64,000 nt of DNA from Loxodes magnus (Eukaryota; Ciliophora; Karyorelictea; Loxodida; Loxodidae): positions 124,001-188,000 of the forward strand of contig CAMPDV010000139.1 in assembly GCA_946699065.1 (NCBI GenBank), given 5' to 3'. Under the pieces are notes generated by a model. It searched no databases, was not told the DNA's origin, and was given only the letters and a program-made list of their open reading frames with translations. The position numbers and the translations under genes were made by a program. Shown here piece after piece: positions 23,130-35,440 of the stretch (position 1 is the first letter of the stretch; every line of letters starts with the position of its first letter).

Positions 23130-24440
23130 GAATTTCGCCTCTTCCCGCCAATCACTGGATTACTCCGGGATTAAGTAAAAAAGTTTAAAAGTTTCTCCTC
23201 TCACACCCACTTTATCTTGTTATGGCTAGATCCATCTTCCACTCAGCGAAAGTTTCTTCTTATAAATGGTTCAAATTTACGTCATTCATAGTCTTTATTT
23301 TATTCTCCTCTGCTGTAACTGTCTAGCCTTTTTTTTCTGTGTTTATTGCTTTCTCTATTTTTCCCATTATAGGTTCTTGAAGCTCAGGAATTCATTTTAT
23401 TTCTTCACAAGTGTTGCTCTGAATTGCAATAATAGCATCTTTTTACAATATTGATTGTTTTGGTCTTCTTCAATCAGCATTGTCGCCTTTCTGTTCATTT
23501 AGTTTCACTTCTAGTCTCTCAAATCTGATGTAAAATTCAGTCTTTTTTTAATGCTAATTCCGGGATTAGCTAGTTTAATCCTACGATATGTTCCAGAAAG
23601 CATTCAGTTCTCATTCTTAAGACTTAAGTCTTGACTCCATTCCTTCAGCTAGGTTAAGCTTTTCCATTAATTTTTTTTTGTCTTTCTTGAGGTTCCTAAT
23701 CTCTTTCTGGAGGTTTAACACTACTCTGATGAGCTATTCCATGCTCATCTAGCAAGAGGGATTAAATTCCATCACCTCCTGGTGGAGAGCAGACTTCATC
23801 TGCTTTCTCGGTTTCTCAGCCAGATTGGAGTATCTATATGGGCTATCTTCAATACTTGCTTCCGCTTTTCTTGTTAAATTCCGGGTTGTTATTTCAGTAT
23901 AGATTAGGGTTAAGATAGAGAAGATTATTAAGTCTTGGTTTCCTACTTCCTCCCTTCCTTTTTGGCTTAGGAAGAGGTAGCATAGACCATTTCAACTCTT
24001 CCTACTGATACTTCCAGAGAGTGCCAAGCTTCCTTTCCCAATTTGCCATTCGAAGCTCTCTTGAGTTTTGTTGCTCAATTAAATCCATTAGCTTCGTATT
24101 TTCCTCTTGAGCTTCTTAACCTCTTCCTATAGGTTTATGACTACCTTGATTAGTTGTTCTATGGTCAACTAACCGGATGGATAGACTTACGACACCTCCT
24201 AATGTAGATACGACTTAGGCTGCTTCCTTGGCTTTTCCTTCGTTGACGGAGTGAGTTCATGGCTTGTCCTAGCAATTGGGTATTCTTCCCTGGGTAAGGA
24301 AGATTAAAATTACTTCACCGGAGTTTAGTCTTATTAAGAAGAAGATTAGGGTTAAGTGTAAGACGACTGATTAAGAGTGGCTTCTGGCTTCCTCTCTTAT
24401 TTCCTGGAGGTGGTGTAGAAATCTTTCTTTAAGCCTTCCA
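23130..24440 (-). mobile_element. 5' portion of a LINE-like element with a duplicated module
   Basis: On the minus strand the 5' end (ATTTCTACACCACCTCC near 24410) matches the 5' end of the retrotransposon at 11.06 kb. The body is GC-richer than its surroundings. It contains two related coiled-coil modules of roughly 500 bp, read as LTIEQLIKVVINLQEEVKKL and then MSMEQLIRVVLNLQKEIRNL. No endonuclease or reverse transcriptase follows before 23.1 kb, so this is an ORF1 region alone. Frames shift between modules. I infer a head-to-tail duplication of an ORF1 coiled coil. Confidence 0.6.
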
Positions 24441-24449
24441 TATTTTTTC

Positions 24450-25080
24450 TTTTTTTTACCTTCATTATTAATATTTTATTTGAAGTTGAAACTATCATTA
24501 GTCATAAAATTAAGCAAAATGCTTTGTTAAAATTTAGTAAAATAAAATTTTTAATTGAACTTTTCAAATAAATTTGAAAAATGTTTAGAATGCTTATGAG
24601 TCAAAAATGAAGTGCTGCATAATCAAAATTTGTATTTTCTTACTTAGAATTTACAATATTAGTGTAGTAACTAAATAAATAAAGAAAGTTAATATAAAAA
24701 TAATTTTAATAATGGCTTCTATGAGTTAATTATATTCTAAAATCTTTCATTAATATTTTTCTTTATAGTAATAAATGCTTATGATTTCGCAAAATTATTA
24801 ACTTTTTTAATAGTAATTACTGAAAAGATTCATTCAAAAAGTATGAAATATACTAATTTTATTTTTAAAATAGTAATTTATTTAATTCTAGCTAGCATAT
24901 TCATTACTAAATTATGATATAATTTAGTTTCTAACAAAAACATATTTTAAAGATTTTTTCTATTTTTTTATTTCTTAAAAAATTTGCACATTTCCTTGGT
25001 TTATATCTATATTCTTTTTAGGATTTTCTACCTTATATTTAGCAACACTATTTTTAATGCAATAATATAATTAATTTAAT
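24450..25080. other. A/T-rich spacer
   Basis: A/T-rich with no recognisable motif between the LINE-like 5' end at 24.44 kb and the GC-richer repeat at 25.1 kb. Confidence 0.5.
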
Positions 25081-25084
25081 TAAT

Positions 25085-25385
25085 TTTAAACTTAAAGAGT
25101 TTTGGAATGCAACTTCTTGCAGTTTAACGAGTCCAACACTCCCTTCATGGGATAATGGGGATATCCTGTTGCTTTCGAAAAGCAGCTGCCAGGGAGCTCC
25201 ATCGCTATGGGCAGCCAGGCTTCAAGCCCCTACCAGGAGTGGATAATCAAAAGGAAGGCGTTCCCTTGCAAAGGTTGATTTTGACCAGGGACTTTCTCAG
25301 CAATAGGAAAGGAACTTATTCCTAGCCATAAAACCAGAAAATATGATTCAGAAGGTCAATCTCAGCTCCCAGCATCTTTTTAATT
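25085..25385 (+). repeat. GC-richer dispersed repeat A, copy 2
   Basis: Inverted partner of 10284-10580. Its left edge, AACTTAAAGAGTTTTGGA, resembles the AACTAAAAGRGTTTT edge of insertions at 37.5, 39.05 and 57.83 kb. Its right side ends in CTTTTTAATTATT, which could serve as an RNA polymerase III terminator. Differences between the two copies are spread evenly and include indels. Confidence 0.75.
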
Positions 25386-26699
25386 ATTAAACTATATCTT
25401 ATAATTATTAGGAAAGTAATGCTTGGTATTTAATATTTTAATAAATAAATAAATTTAAATTAATCACTTAAGTAATTAAGATTTATAAAGTTTATTTGCA
25501 AATTTTATAAATAAATATAAAATGGTACCTTATTCATTTTCATTATATATCTATTTATTATGCTTTTTAAATGAAAGTATTTTTACTAAAAGCTCAACGA
25601 GTTTTTAAATTTTTACATCAATAACTGCTTAATCAAAATTTAAAAAAATTTGATTTTTTTACTTAAAACTGATAAAAAGATTAAATTGATATTTCTAATC
25701 AGAATTAAATTTCCTATCAATAAAAATTAAATTTTTTAAAGAAAATATAAAAAGATGTTTATAAAATTTCACCAGTAAAACATAAAAACAAGTATAGCAA
25801 TAAAACAAAGTACGATTAAATAATATAATATTTCAATTTATTTGTGTCATAGCTTTAGAAGTTTATTAAAGCTGAATCTTGAAAACATTCTAAGTATATA
25901 AGGTAGATATATTAAAATAATACAGACTTAAAATAAGATATTTAAATTAGTGTGGAAAGTAAAATTGAAATAGATTGAAAATTCCTTAAAATTAGAAAAC
26001 TTAAGTATATACATTTGATAAAATATTTTACTTAACATATTGGACATTTAAAAATATCATTAAATATTTAAGAAATCAATAACGACAAAAGAGAATTTTT
26101 ATTTAAGAAAGTGAACTACTTGAAGGATCTGAAAAATTTAGAAAATATTAATAAATGAGAAAAAAAATGACATGTATTTCGAAACCTTTTCGGATATTTT
26201 GTATTACCCATATGAGAAGATGGAAGTTAATTATAGTAATTAAATATTTTACAAATAATTAATTCTACAATAAAAGTAAACGGCAAGCTTGAGAATTAAT
26301 AAAAATTGGTTTAATTCTCAGCTCTAATTAAAAGTATCCTTCATAGAGAAAAATTAAAGATAAAGAGAAGGATTTCAATGCTACAATTACGTCAAAAAAT
26401 TGGAATTTATTTTGATAAAGACTTAATAAAATAATAATTAACAGAAATTTTGATTTTTTTATTAAGCTCATAAAAAAAAAGAATTTTAAACAAATTAATA
26501 AGGTTGCAGCAGAAAAATTTAACAAATCGACTACTGCTTAAATTCAAAATTTAAAAGTTTAAAAATACAAAATTTAAAATAATTCTAGTAATATAATATG
26601 TAAAGTTAAATAAGAAATATAAATACGAAGATATTTTTATATATCAAATCAAACATATCTTTAAATTTTAAAAGTAGTTATAAGATTGACAGTAACGAA

Positions 26700-27090
26700 T
26701 AAAGAAAGCGAGTATCAAGGTGGTAGATAAGAAAAAGAAGAATGGCAGTTTTTTATTTAAAAACATACAATATCTTTAATTAAAAGAAACAATTTTGAAC
26801 GATCAAAATTCTATAAATATTTAAAAGTCAAAAATAAGGCTTTATTGACTTGAATGAATTCATTGGAGATGATTTTTTTGTTTAACCGCAAAATTACAAA
26901 AAGAAGTTTATTTACTATTATATTAAATTTTCTTTTACCGAACTTTAAATTGAGATTCATTTGAACTTCATAAAATATCTCATATACAAACTATTTTCTT
27001 ACTCTCTTTTATGGTAATTATTTTCCTTATTTTCGAAATATATATTCAAATATTATTGAATATTTGTTTTTAGAATTCTTTTACGCGAAA
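26700..27090 (+). CDS. conserved unknown protein (SFTELQ family), copy 1
   Basis: From 26826 the frame reads QKQGFIDLNEFIGDDFF, then KFSFTELQIEIHLNF and IFKYYWIFVFRILL. The segment SFTELQ-x-EIHLN recurs at 36.9 kb on the other strand, and FKY-x-WI recurs there too. TGA is in the same position in both copies (27057-27059 and 36836-36838), read as Trp. Conservation at protein level across inverted copies supports real coding. Start and stop are not clear. Function unknown. Confidence 0.5.
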
Positions 27091-27099
27091 ATAATACTA

Positions 27100-28600
27100 A
27101 TAAATCCTAAACTACGATAGATTCATAGCATAGATATACGATATAGAAATACTTAAACTTAGTTCATTTATATGATTAAGGATGATTACCTTTTATCAAG
27201 AATCCATTACTTAAACTAGTAATTGGCGTTATGAAACAAAATTTTAACATTATTTAATCAAAATTCTCAACAGTCAATACTTGAGACTTTATAATAATGA
27301 GACACGAGCGTTTGTTGAAACTAAGAATCTTTTTTTATAATAAAACTATAAAATAAAAGCATCTTTATTATTTAATCTAAGTAGTTTAATTATAATGTAA
27401 TCATTATTATATTGTGTTTAGATTGTTTTAGTTATGCTATATGATATAATTATTTCTCATATTAATTTATTATTTATGATAGAATATCATTTATTGATAG
27501 TTATAAAGAGTATCAACTGTTGGCCTAGTTATTAAAAATAAGTAATTGATTTTCTGTAATATTATAGGCCTTTTATTCATAAATTTTGGTAGAAATATTT
27601 TTGATATGTTTATCCAACTAGATTTCATATCTTAGCTTTTTTAAGGTAAATAAATAATACAAACAATAAGTCTAGCAGAACATTTATTTGTAAAATTTAA
27701 TAATTTAGAGAATAGTAAATAAGAAAATTATAACAAGCTGATAGAAAATTATACTACTAGTAGCATAATTAAAAATTGTAAAAAATGAACTAAAATTCTA
27801 TGAAGAAGATAATAACTTTAACTAAATTAATAAAGAGCCAAAGTTTAGTGGAATAACTTAAATAAATTAGTTTTTAAATGCATAAAATTATAAAAATACA
27901 GCATTGAATATCAATCATTAATAGATTATATAAATATACTATTAAAATTATTAAAAAACGTTTCAATAAAGTTCAGGATATAACAAGTAGATATTTCTTT
28001 ATTAGTTTTAAAAGTTCTTTAAGAGATAGAAATAAAATGGTATTTATTAAAAAAATTAATATCAGAAAAAGTATTAAAATAAAGGTAAGAAGTATTGAAA
28101 GTAATTACTAATTTCTAATTTCTGATAATAAACAAAAAGTTCAGAGTTATTTAAAAATTTTATAAATAATTATGAATGATATTTTAAATATATTTAATTA
28201 GAGATATTTAAATTATTCAATTCTTTGCCTCTACTAAGAAAGCTATTAAAATTTGTTTTCTTTCTCTTTCTATTAAAGTTATCTCTATTAAAAAATTAAT
28301 AACCTAATACAGTATAAAAATTATAAAATATATATCTTAAAGATTTTACTAATATATAATTGAATGCTTTTTATAGATAGTTTGAAAATAATTTCTAAGT
28401 ATTAAGAGATTAATAAGTAAATTAAAATTTATTTTCAAAAAGAGTTTATTACTTTGCCTAAAAAAATGAATTTATAAAAAATAATAAATAAAAAAGGTAC
28501 AAAGAAAAATATAAATTATTGTACTAGTTTAGTCATAAAGATTTATATAATTAATAAGCTAATTGTATTAGTAAATATAAGATATTACATTTTTCATATG
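27100..28600. other. A/T-rich stretch with weak coding signal
   Basis: Mostly A/T-rich. A short plus-strand run near 27785-27880 (ELKFYEEDNNFNQINKEP) is protein-like but isolated, so no gene is called. Confidence 0.35.
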
Positions 28601-28619
28601 AGTAAAATAATAAAATTAA

Positions 28620-28930
28620 CGTGGATTCACCATTATTAGTTTAACCACGAGTAAATGAGATAAATCTTGAAAAATGAAGTCATAGCAGGTTGTGTCTCTT
28701 ACGACTACCAAAGTAGTGCTCGCATGTCACCTAAATTCAGATTCCAGGTCAAATAATTGTTACAATTGAAGGTCTTCCGTTCCAGGTTCCAAGAAAAAAC
28801 CAAAGTAGTAGAAGAAATAGTTGATTATGGGAACTTAACTTTCCAATCCTCTGATAAAGCTGCTATTTTATTAACCCCCTATATTCTTGGCTTAAGTTCC
28901 TTCTGAGGTTACACCCACTAAAGCAAGCTA
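28620..28930 (-). repeat. diverged copy of the SINE-like element
   Basis: Plus-strand landmarks match the 40.6-kb copy in the same order: AGCAGGTTGTGTCTC, ACCAAAGTAGTGCTCGC, CCAAAGTAGTAGAAGA, GTTGATTATGG and CCTCTGATAAAGC. The 3' stem-loop and tail are not recognisable, so the copy is old or truncated. Confidence 0.6.
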
Positions 28931-29529
28931 AAACTTGGGAAATTCCATTTTAATATTTTTAATATTAATATATCCTCATTTTATTATTATCCTACTATTA
29001 TAAATAATTATTTGAAAGAATCTTATAATACTAAGTTTTTATTATATCTTAATCCTTAAATAACTATAATTTGCTTTTTACTATTAGAAATTAGAACTTA
29101 TTTTGATGCTTTTCAATTTATTTTTATTTAACTTATAATTATAATATTTTGCTATAAGTTGAAACTATTAAATAATCATAACAATAAGCAAAATATTATA
29201 TTAAATTTAGCAAATAAAAACTGTGAACTAAACATTTTTATGCTATTTATAAATTTATGAATGCTTATGAATCTAAAATTAAGCGCTGTTTTAGTAAATA
29301 TTTATATTTATATTTAGAATTTATAATATTAGTGTAGTAAATAAAAAAATAAGGAAAATTCAAATAATAATATTTTTATATTAACTTCTATTCAAACATC
29401 TTTTTACAGTTTTTTTAATTAATAATTTTTATATTTCGCACTTTATTAATATCAATTTTTTATAGTATTCATGAAAAGATTCGATCAAAAGGTATAGAAT
29501 ATTATAGTTAATAATAAAATTATTAACTA

Positions 29530-30325
29530 GATGTTAAAATTTTTGGAGTTCTCCGGGATTCAAACTTTTCGCTTCGCCTTTTTTTAACGTGGATTTATAT
29601 CACAACCCTTTTTTTGAATTCGGGAAGCTATCATAAATAATTTTTCATGTTTCTATTAAATAACTTCTATTTATAAATTCCAGAATCGGTTATTCAAAGC
29701 ATGTTTATCATCTTTCATCTTTTGACTTCTTCTTTTTTTTCAAATTTTATCGTTTTTAGCATTTTTATAATAAGTGATATTTCGAGTTACATCGATAACA
29801 ATTTTTCACCTATTTTTCCTTAATCCACTAAGGAAAAATAATTTTTCTATTTATTCTATTCTTTGAATTAAACTTTTATCATTATTTTATTCAATAATAA
29901 TTTCTTGATCTTTAGCACAAGAAGTGAGAAATTCAAAACTCATGTTTACTCCTTGCTTGAAATTTTTCTAAGACTGAATATAGAGGTAATGTTCTGTCAC
30001 AACAATTTTTTATATAATTATTGCCTAAGAATTAATAACTCGTTATTTGATATTCAATGCTATTTAAGGGTCCTCTAATTTTTGATTGATTGTATATTTA
30101 TTCTTAATATTTAGAAATTAAATTTTTCTTCTTTTCCATTTCGGTTAAAAGCTAAGTATTTGCATACATTTTTCCAACCAATCTTTACCTTCTGAAGAGG
30201 AACTTGATGATTGTGCTATTGATTTCCTCTTCTTCTCTATAACTTTATTCCCTTTTCTTCTTGCATTCCTAGCCTAACTTTTAGACAGTCGAATATTCTT
30301 TTCATTTCCATCTATTTTTTTAATT
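29530..30325 (-). pseudogene. coiled-coil/CCHC retroelement ORF, frameshifted
   Basis: The N-terminal part (NIRLSKSQARNARRK, then an acidic Ser-rich run SSSSSSEG) matches the intact ORF at 7.9 kb (NIRLNKNQIRNARKK, then ESSSDSQG). The zinc knuckle is intact at 29759-29800: C-Y-R-C-N-S-K-Y-H-L-L-Q-K-C. The coil between them shifts frame. Order and length match the 7.1-7.9 kb copy. No clear target-site duplication was found, consistent with age. Confidence 0.65.
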
Positions 30326-30623
30326 TAATTAAAACATAATAATTTTAATTTGAAAAATATTTATTTATTTACTCTAGCAAATATAATCTCTACTAAATTT
30401 TGATATTATTTAATTTTTAACAAGCGCATATTTTTCATTATTCTATTTTTGCAATTTCTTAACAAAATTGTTCTTCCTTTGTCTATATCTTTGCTATTTT
30501 TAATAATTTCTATAAAATCAAATCAAATATTTATTAAATACTAAAAGTTTACTTTAAATTGTATTTTTAATGCATTGCAGTTTATAAGGCTTTTGCTAAC
30601 TAAATATTCAGAAACCAAATCGA

Positions 30624-31580
30624 ATGCATTCGTTTATTGAAGAAATAAAAGGAAATGACAAACTTAATAAATAAGAAATTGTTTAAAGTAGACCATTGAG
30701 AGTTTTAAAAGACGGGACTTTCTGTGTATAAAATGAATTGATAAAATATGAGATCTAATTCATAAACTGTAACATTACCTATGATAATGTTTAATATTAT
30801 TTAGAATAAAGCTACTCCTAAATTAAAATCTCACGTAAGATGGATGATTGTGTCAGCTAGCAAAAAGTAACAATTTCATTTTTTAATTTTACTCAAAAAA
30901 GGTACTGGAAATTTCATAACTGAGTGATAAAATCATTATCCAAGAAAGCTTTTGTGAAAAAAAAATTAGTAAAAATAAAGAGGTAAAATAAACTTCATAA
31001 TTAAGTAAAAGCCTTAGAACAAGCACAAAATATGTGCACATACTTCAATTATTGTAATGAATGATTGGAAAACTGTATTTAGGGACCGCCGAATTATCTT
31101 AGATATAATAAACATAGAAAATAGGAAAATTACTATTTATTTATATTACTTACTGAATGTTGTAATATAGTGTAAACTCTAAAAGAAAGTCACCTAATTG
31201 AAAATGCAATTTGTAGTCTAAGCTAGTAAGGGAAAGAAGACTTAAATCACATAATAAATTTTTGTGAACAATATAAAGAAGTCAGAAACTTATGCAAATT
31301 TTAACTTTAATAAATCTACATCAGATATAGTTAAAGGGTTAGCATTCTTATGAAATCTGAACCAAGTCGATATCGTGTAAGGAAGTTATAAATTTAAGTA
31401 ATTATCACGGAGTCTATAGGAAATCTCAAGAAAGCATATTGACCAAATAGTAAAAGATTACATATAAAGGAATTTTAGAGATAAAAAGAAGAGTTTATTT
31501 AAGCAAAACTTTACCACAACAAAAAACAATAGGAAAAGACTAAAGAATAAGTACCAATGAACACAAATGATTATTCTGGG
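30624..31580 (+). pseudogene. LINE ORF2 C-terminal fragment
   Basis: One frame runs from ATG 30624 for about 950 bp. Its second half, GPPNYLRYNKHRKQENYYLF at 31.08 kb, matches GPPNYLRYNKNRKEEICYLF of the long LINE at 15.75 kb. A Cys/His pattern follows (TECCNIVQTLKESHLIENAIC). The first half (EEIKGNDKLNKQEIVQSRPL, KDGTFCVQNELIKYE) has no match in the LINE. TGA reads as Trp in KFHNWVIKSL. It is either a 5'-truncated element or a different LINE lineage. Confidence 0.5.
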
Positions 31581-31899
31581 AACTAATTAGAGAGAAGAAG
31601 CAAAAATTAACTAAGAACAATAAGAATATTAAAAAAAATTAAATCTGAGGAAAGTTAAAAAAAGCTCACAGACAGTAAAAAAGCAGAAAGACAATAAAAA
31701 ATTAACAAAAAATTGAAACTCGAAAAAAATTTATATTATAGCAAGAAGATTTAATTCTAGAAATAGATTCGAGCTGAATAGTTATGTAATGATGTAATTA
31801 TTGGAAGAAAAAATCGTAGAAAAAGAAAGAAATCAAGCATATATGATAAAGCAAGAGGTAACATAAAACCTTTCTTAAAGCTAAATAATAGGCTCGTAA

Positions 31900-32080
31900 T
31901 TAACCTAATAATGGTAGAGTCATTTTAATTCATTATTATTATTATTATTATTATAATCATTATTATTTTTCAACTTTTATCTTATAAAATTTAGATTAAC
32001 TTCTAAAGAAAGTTATTATTGATTGTAGTTGTACTATTTTTAATGAATTTATACAGTTATTTTTATATATAATACAAAAC
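31900..32080. other. A/T-rich spacer with (ATT)n
   Basis: Contains a short ATT trinucleotide run at about 31930-31960 and otherwise A/T-rich sequence. Confidence 0.6.
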
Positions 32081-32082
32081 TA

Positions 32083-32500
32083 TCAAATACTTTTCCTTCG
32101 ATTTACTGTTTTTTTATGTTTGTTTTAACGTTCTATTTTTAGACATATTTTCACCTTTTTCACAATAATTAAAGTTCTTGCTGTGATTAGATTTCTCTTT
32201 TCAATATCTATCATATTTACTTTCAATCATCAAAATAATTTCCAAAGTTCTACTTTGTTGATGTTTTTTGTCATATCAACTTCAACTTATTTGAATCGAT
32301 ATCTCAGTAGTATCTTTATAATAACTTAGAAAACAAGAAAATTAAGCAGCTTAAAATTTGGTTTCTCCAAACCATTATTTAATATCAAAACCTTTCTATC
32401 CAAGTTGATTTATTCGATTTTTTAATTTTATAGAACATAATATAAATGCATTAATCCCCAACGAAAAAGCAGTAGCTTATATAAAATTTAACAACTAATT
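32083..32500 (-). pseudogene. decayed coiled-coil/CCHC copy
   Basis: At 32132-32173 the minus strand reads F-N-Y-C-E-K-G-E-N-M-S-K-N-R, the C-x2-C-x4-H-x4-C spacing with only the second Cys kept. Residues KNFNYC resemble KRCNYC of the 37.9-kb copy. Upstream is a charged, coil-like stretch. A different frame gives a longer open reading to TGA 32083-32085, so the frame is ambiguous. Confidence 0.4.
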
Positions 32501-33740
32501 AATAGTATTTTAAGATAAGCTAGAATATTAAATAGATTAATTACGATAATAATGAAGGCAATATTTTATATTTACTAATATAATTAGCTTATTAAATTTA
32601 TAGATGCTTATGATTTAAATAATTATATTATATTAATTTTAAATATCTTCTTTACTAAATATTTCAATCAATTTAATTATTTTATTATATTTGTTTCATT
32701 TTAAATACGTTTATAGTAAAAAGTACGGAAATATTGGAGAAAATATATCATTGATATTTAAATATTAGGCTTATATTAGCACTTTATATATTTATTCAGT
32801 ATTTTATATTCAATCTTAAGAAATTAATGGATGCAGGAAAAATAATATAATCAGAATAAATAAAATAAATTGGAAATAATATAATATTGATGTATATATA
32901 AATTGCTTTAGATTAACATTATTATAATTTATTGTTATAGTTAAATAATTTAAAATATTCCTTAGATTTATGTTTAATTATTGCTTATCTTATTAAAATA
33001 TTAAGTTTTATTCATTTTTGTTTTATTTTTAGAAATTTTATTTTATTTAAAGAGCTAATTTTTTGCTAATATAATTTAAGAGATGTGTCAAATAATTTAA
33101 TTTACTTGATATTATTCTTAGCAAAGTTTTCAAAGTAGCTTCTTATTATAATAAGGTAAACTCGTAAATAGCATACGATATTGTTATTATAATTATACAA
33201 TATTTAAGAATTTTATTATGACTTAGAATAATTCTTTTAGATGCCTTTAATAAAAGCTGAATTTTAAATCTGATTATCTTAAATTTTAATTATTAAAAAG
33301 AATACTAATTTAAATTTTTTTCCAATTAGTTAATATCATTAAGTTTTGTCAGAATGTAAATCTTTATCCCGAATTCATAATTTTCTATGTAATCTAATTT
33401 AATTTTTGGTTATTCAATAGTTAATAATAAAGTATAAATCTAAAAATATTAATCTTCATTATTTGTTTCATTTACTGCTAATTAGGAATAGGGAACATCT
33501 TTTTAATATTACATTGAAATGAGTTCTTCAAATTCTAAATAAAACTTTACACTGAATCTTAAACGGATCAAAACTCTGATGTATCATTTCTTTTTACAAA
33601 AAAAAGAGTAATAACCTTATATATTTAAAGAATTTAAAACAAATGACTTAATATATTCAAATAGACCTTTAAGATGCTAGTAACAGCAAATAATATTTTT
33701 AAAAAAATTTGAAATAAATTAGAATAAAAGTTTTATTAAG
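32500..33740. other. A/T-rich spacer
   Basis: A/T-rich, no coding or repeat signal that I can support. Confidence 0.5.
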
Positions 33741-33744
33741 ATGC

Positions 33745-34329
33745 AATAGGAAGGATGTGTGCGATGCTACTACAAGCATTTATTTTGAAGGATAAGATAA
33801 TAACATTGACTAACAGAAATTTCCAACTTGTGCTTACATAATATTAAACAAGACAATGATTAGAGAAATAGTATCAATTTACAAATTAAGGACTTTTAGT
33901 TACAATTTTTAGTATGATTTGTAATAAAGACACTATTAAATAAAACACTCTGAAATTTGCATTTGTGGAGAATAAGATACCTATTAACATATCTCTTAAT
34001 GAGAAGCTCTGTAAGATTTAATAGAAGAATTTAAAGATTTCAAGAATTACGACTTACTTAAACTTATAACTTACAACCAAGATTACATTAATCTGAACTT
34101 CCCTACTCGAAATTACTTTAATAAATTGACTAAAAAATTTATTATTTTCATTCAAAGTTGCTTCGCAGTAGAAATTAAATTTTAGAGCAAAACGATGAAC
34201 AAGTGTAAGAGATGTTGAAACAATTTGACTAGTGAGCAAGCAAAAAAAAGGAATGAATATAGAAAATTGAATCAAGATTGTTGAAATGGAATTTGTAAAA
34301 ATTTTTTATTCCTATATGAAATATGGTAA
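33745..34329 (+). pseudogene. reverse transcriptase C-terminal region, second LINE lineage
   Basis: A clean plus-strand frame reads TTSIYFEGQDNNIDQQKFPT, IVSIYKLRTFSYNFQYDLQQ, then SEICICGEQDTYQHIS. C-x-C-G-E-x-D-T-x2-H is the pattern found at the C-terminus of many LINE reverse transcriptases. It continues to NKCKRCWNNLTSEQAKKR, a second Cys pair. This Cys/His layout differs from the LINE at 11-16 kb, so a second lineage is likely. The minus-strand frame here is a shadow. The upstream reverse transcriptase core is missing. Confidence 0.5.
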
Positions 34330-35109
34330 CAACATATTAAATTTTAATTTTAATTTTTAAGAATAGGGAATTGCTTCGTTCAATTGGAGTTATTTTCCTA
34401 TAAAGTTAATATTTTTTTACTTCAATTAAATTTTTACATAAACTTTCTATTATCATTGTTTTTTATTTAAATTGAAAGCAACTTCTTACTTTATATCATG
34501 CTTTTAATACAAACATAACATTATTCTCCAATAGGAAATCTCTATGTTAATAGTTGTTGCTTTATATCAATTGAGTCTTTGATTTATTATAGTTGCTCTT
34601 GTTAGAGTTACTAAAATTTTAAATTTTCTTTACGATCTGTTTTGTCTATGAGATTCTTCCTTAAGATTGCCACATGAGCGGGTTATTTACTTCGTATCGT
34701 AATATTAATTTTTGAGATTTAAAGTTTCCTTAGTGTAGATAAATTTTTAATTTAATTGCTAAATCTCAGTAATATAATAAAAATTAAGCATAAATTTCTT
34801 AATTTAATAGTATAAATTACACTTTTATTAATCTTATAACTAAATGAGACTAGTTATCATTACCTTTAATCTTCATTTTAAGTAGTTATTTATTGTAATT
34901 TGTTTTCAGTATCTTTCATTATAAGATATTTATGAATTTCTATTTAGTTTATTTAATCTTTTTGTTCTTATAGTAGACCCTTAAGTTTTAAATAAGTACT
35001 ATATATAAGCTAGTAATTTATATAATTTTATTTTGGTTTGTTAAAGAAACAAAATTAAGAATTATATAATCAAAAAGTTTATCAAATAAACCTAAAAATT
35101 AAACTAAAT

Positions 35110-35440
35110 TAATGAGAAATTAAGTTTCCTCAAAAGTACAGAATTTTTGACTTCCAGAAGTCAATAAGTACAAATAGCAATTTCCTCCCGAGAAATTATG
35201 TTTGAAGATTGATTTTCTTCATCTAATCCTATGTCATAACAACACATCATTGACTTTGCAATCTAATGAATGCATTGCGAAGGATTAGACTATAATCTTT
35301 CTTATCATTGCCACATCTTCCCGAAATAATTAAATAGGTATGTCGACGCGAAAAAATCAAAAGGGCGCAATAACAAAATAATGACTTGAAGTTTGGTTCC
35401 TTGTACTATTCCCCTGGTATCATATTTAATTATTCTTATT
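35110..35440. mobile_element. GC-richer insertion in duplication copy 1
   Basis: A roughly 330-bp block with higher G+C that is absent from the matching place in copy 2. It contains a small perfect inverted repeat, GACTTCCAGAAGTC, at 35150. Flanks share only a short TTTATCAAA, so the exact ends and a target-site duplication are uncertain. No coding potential or known RNA fold was recognised. Confidence 0.45.

Noticed and set aside
34054..34275. 73-codon minus-strand frame
   Set aside because: The plus strand carries the Cys/His polymerase C-terminus through the same DNA.
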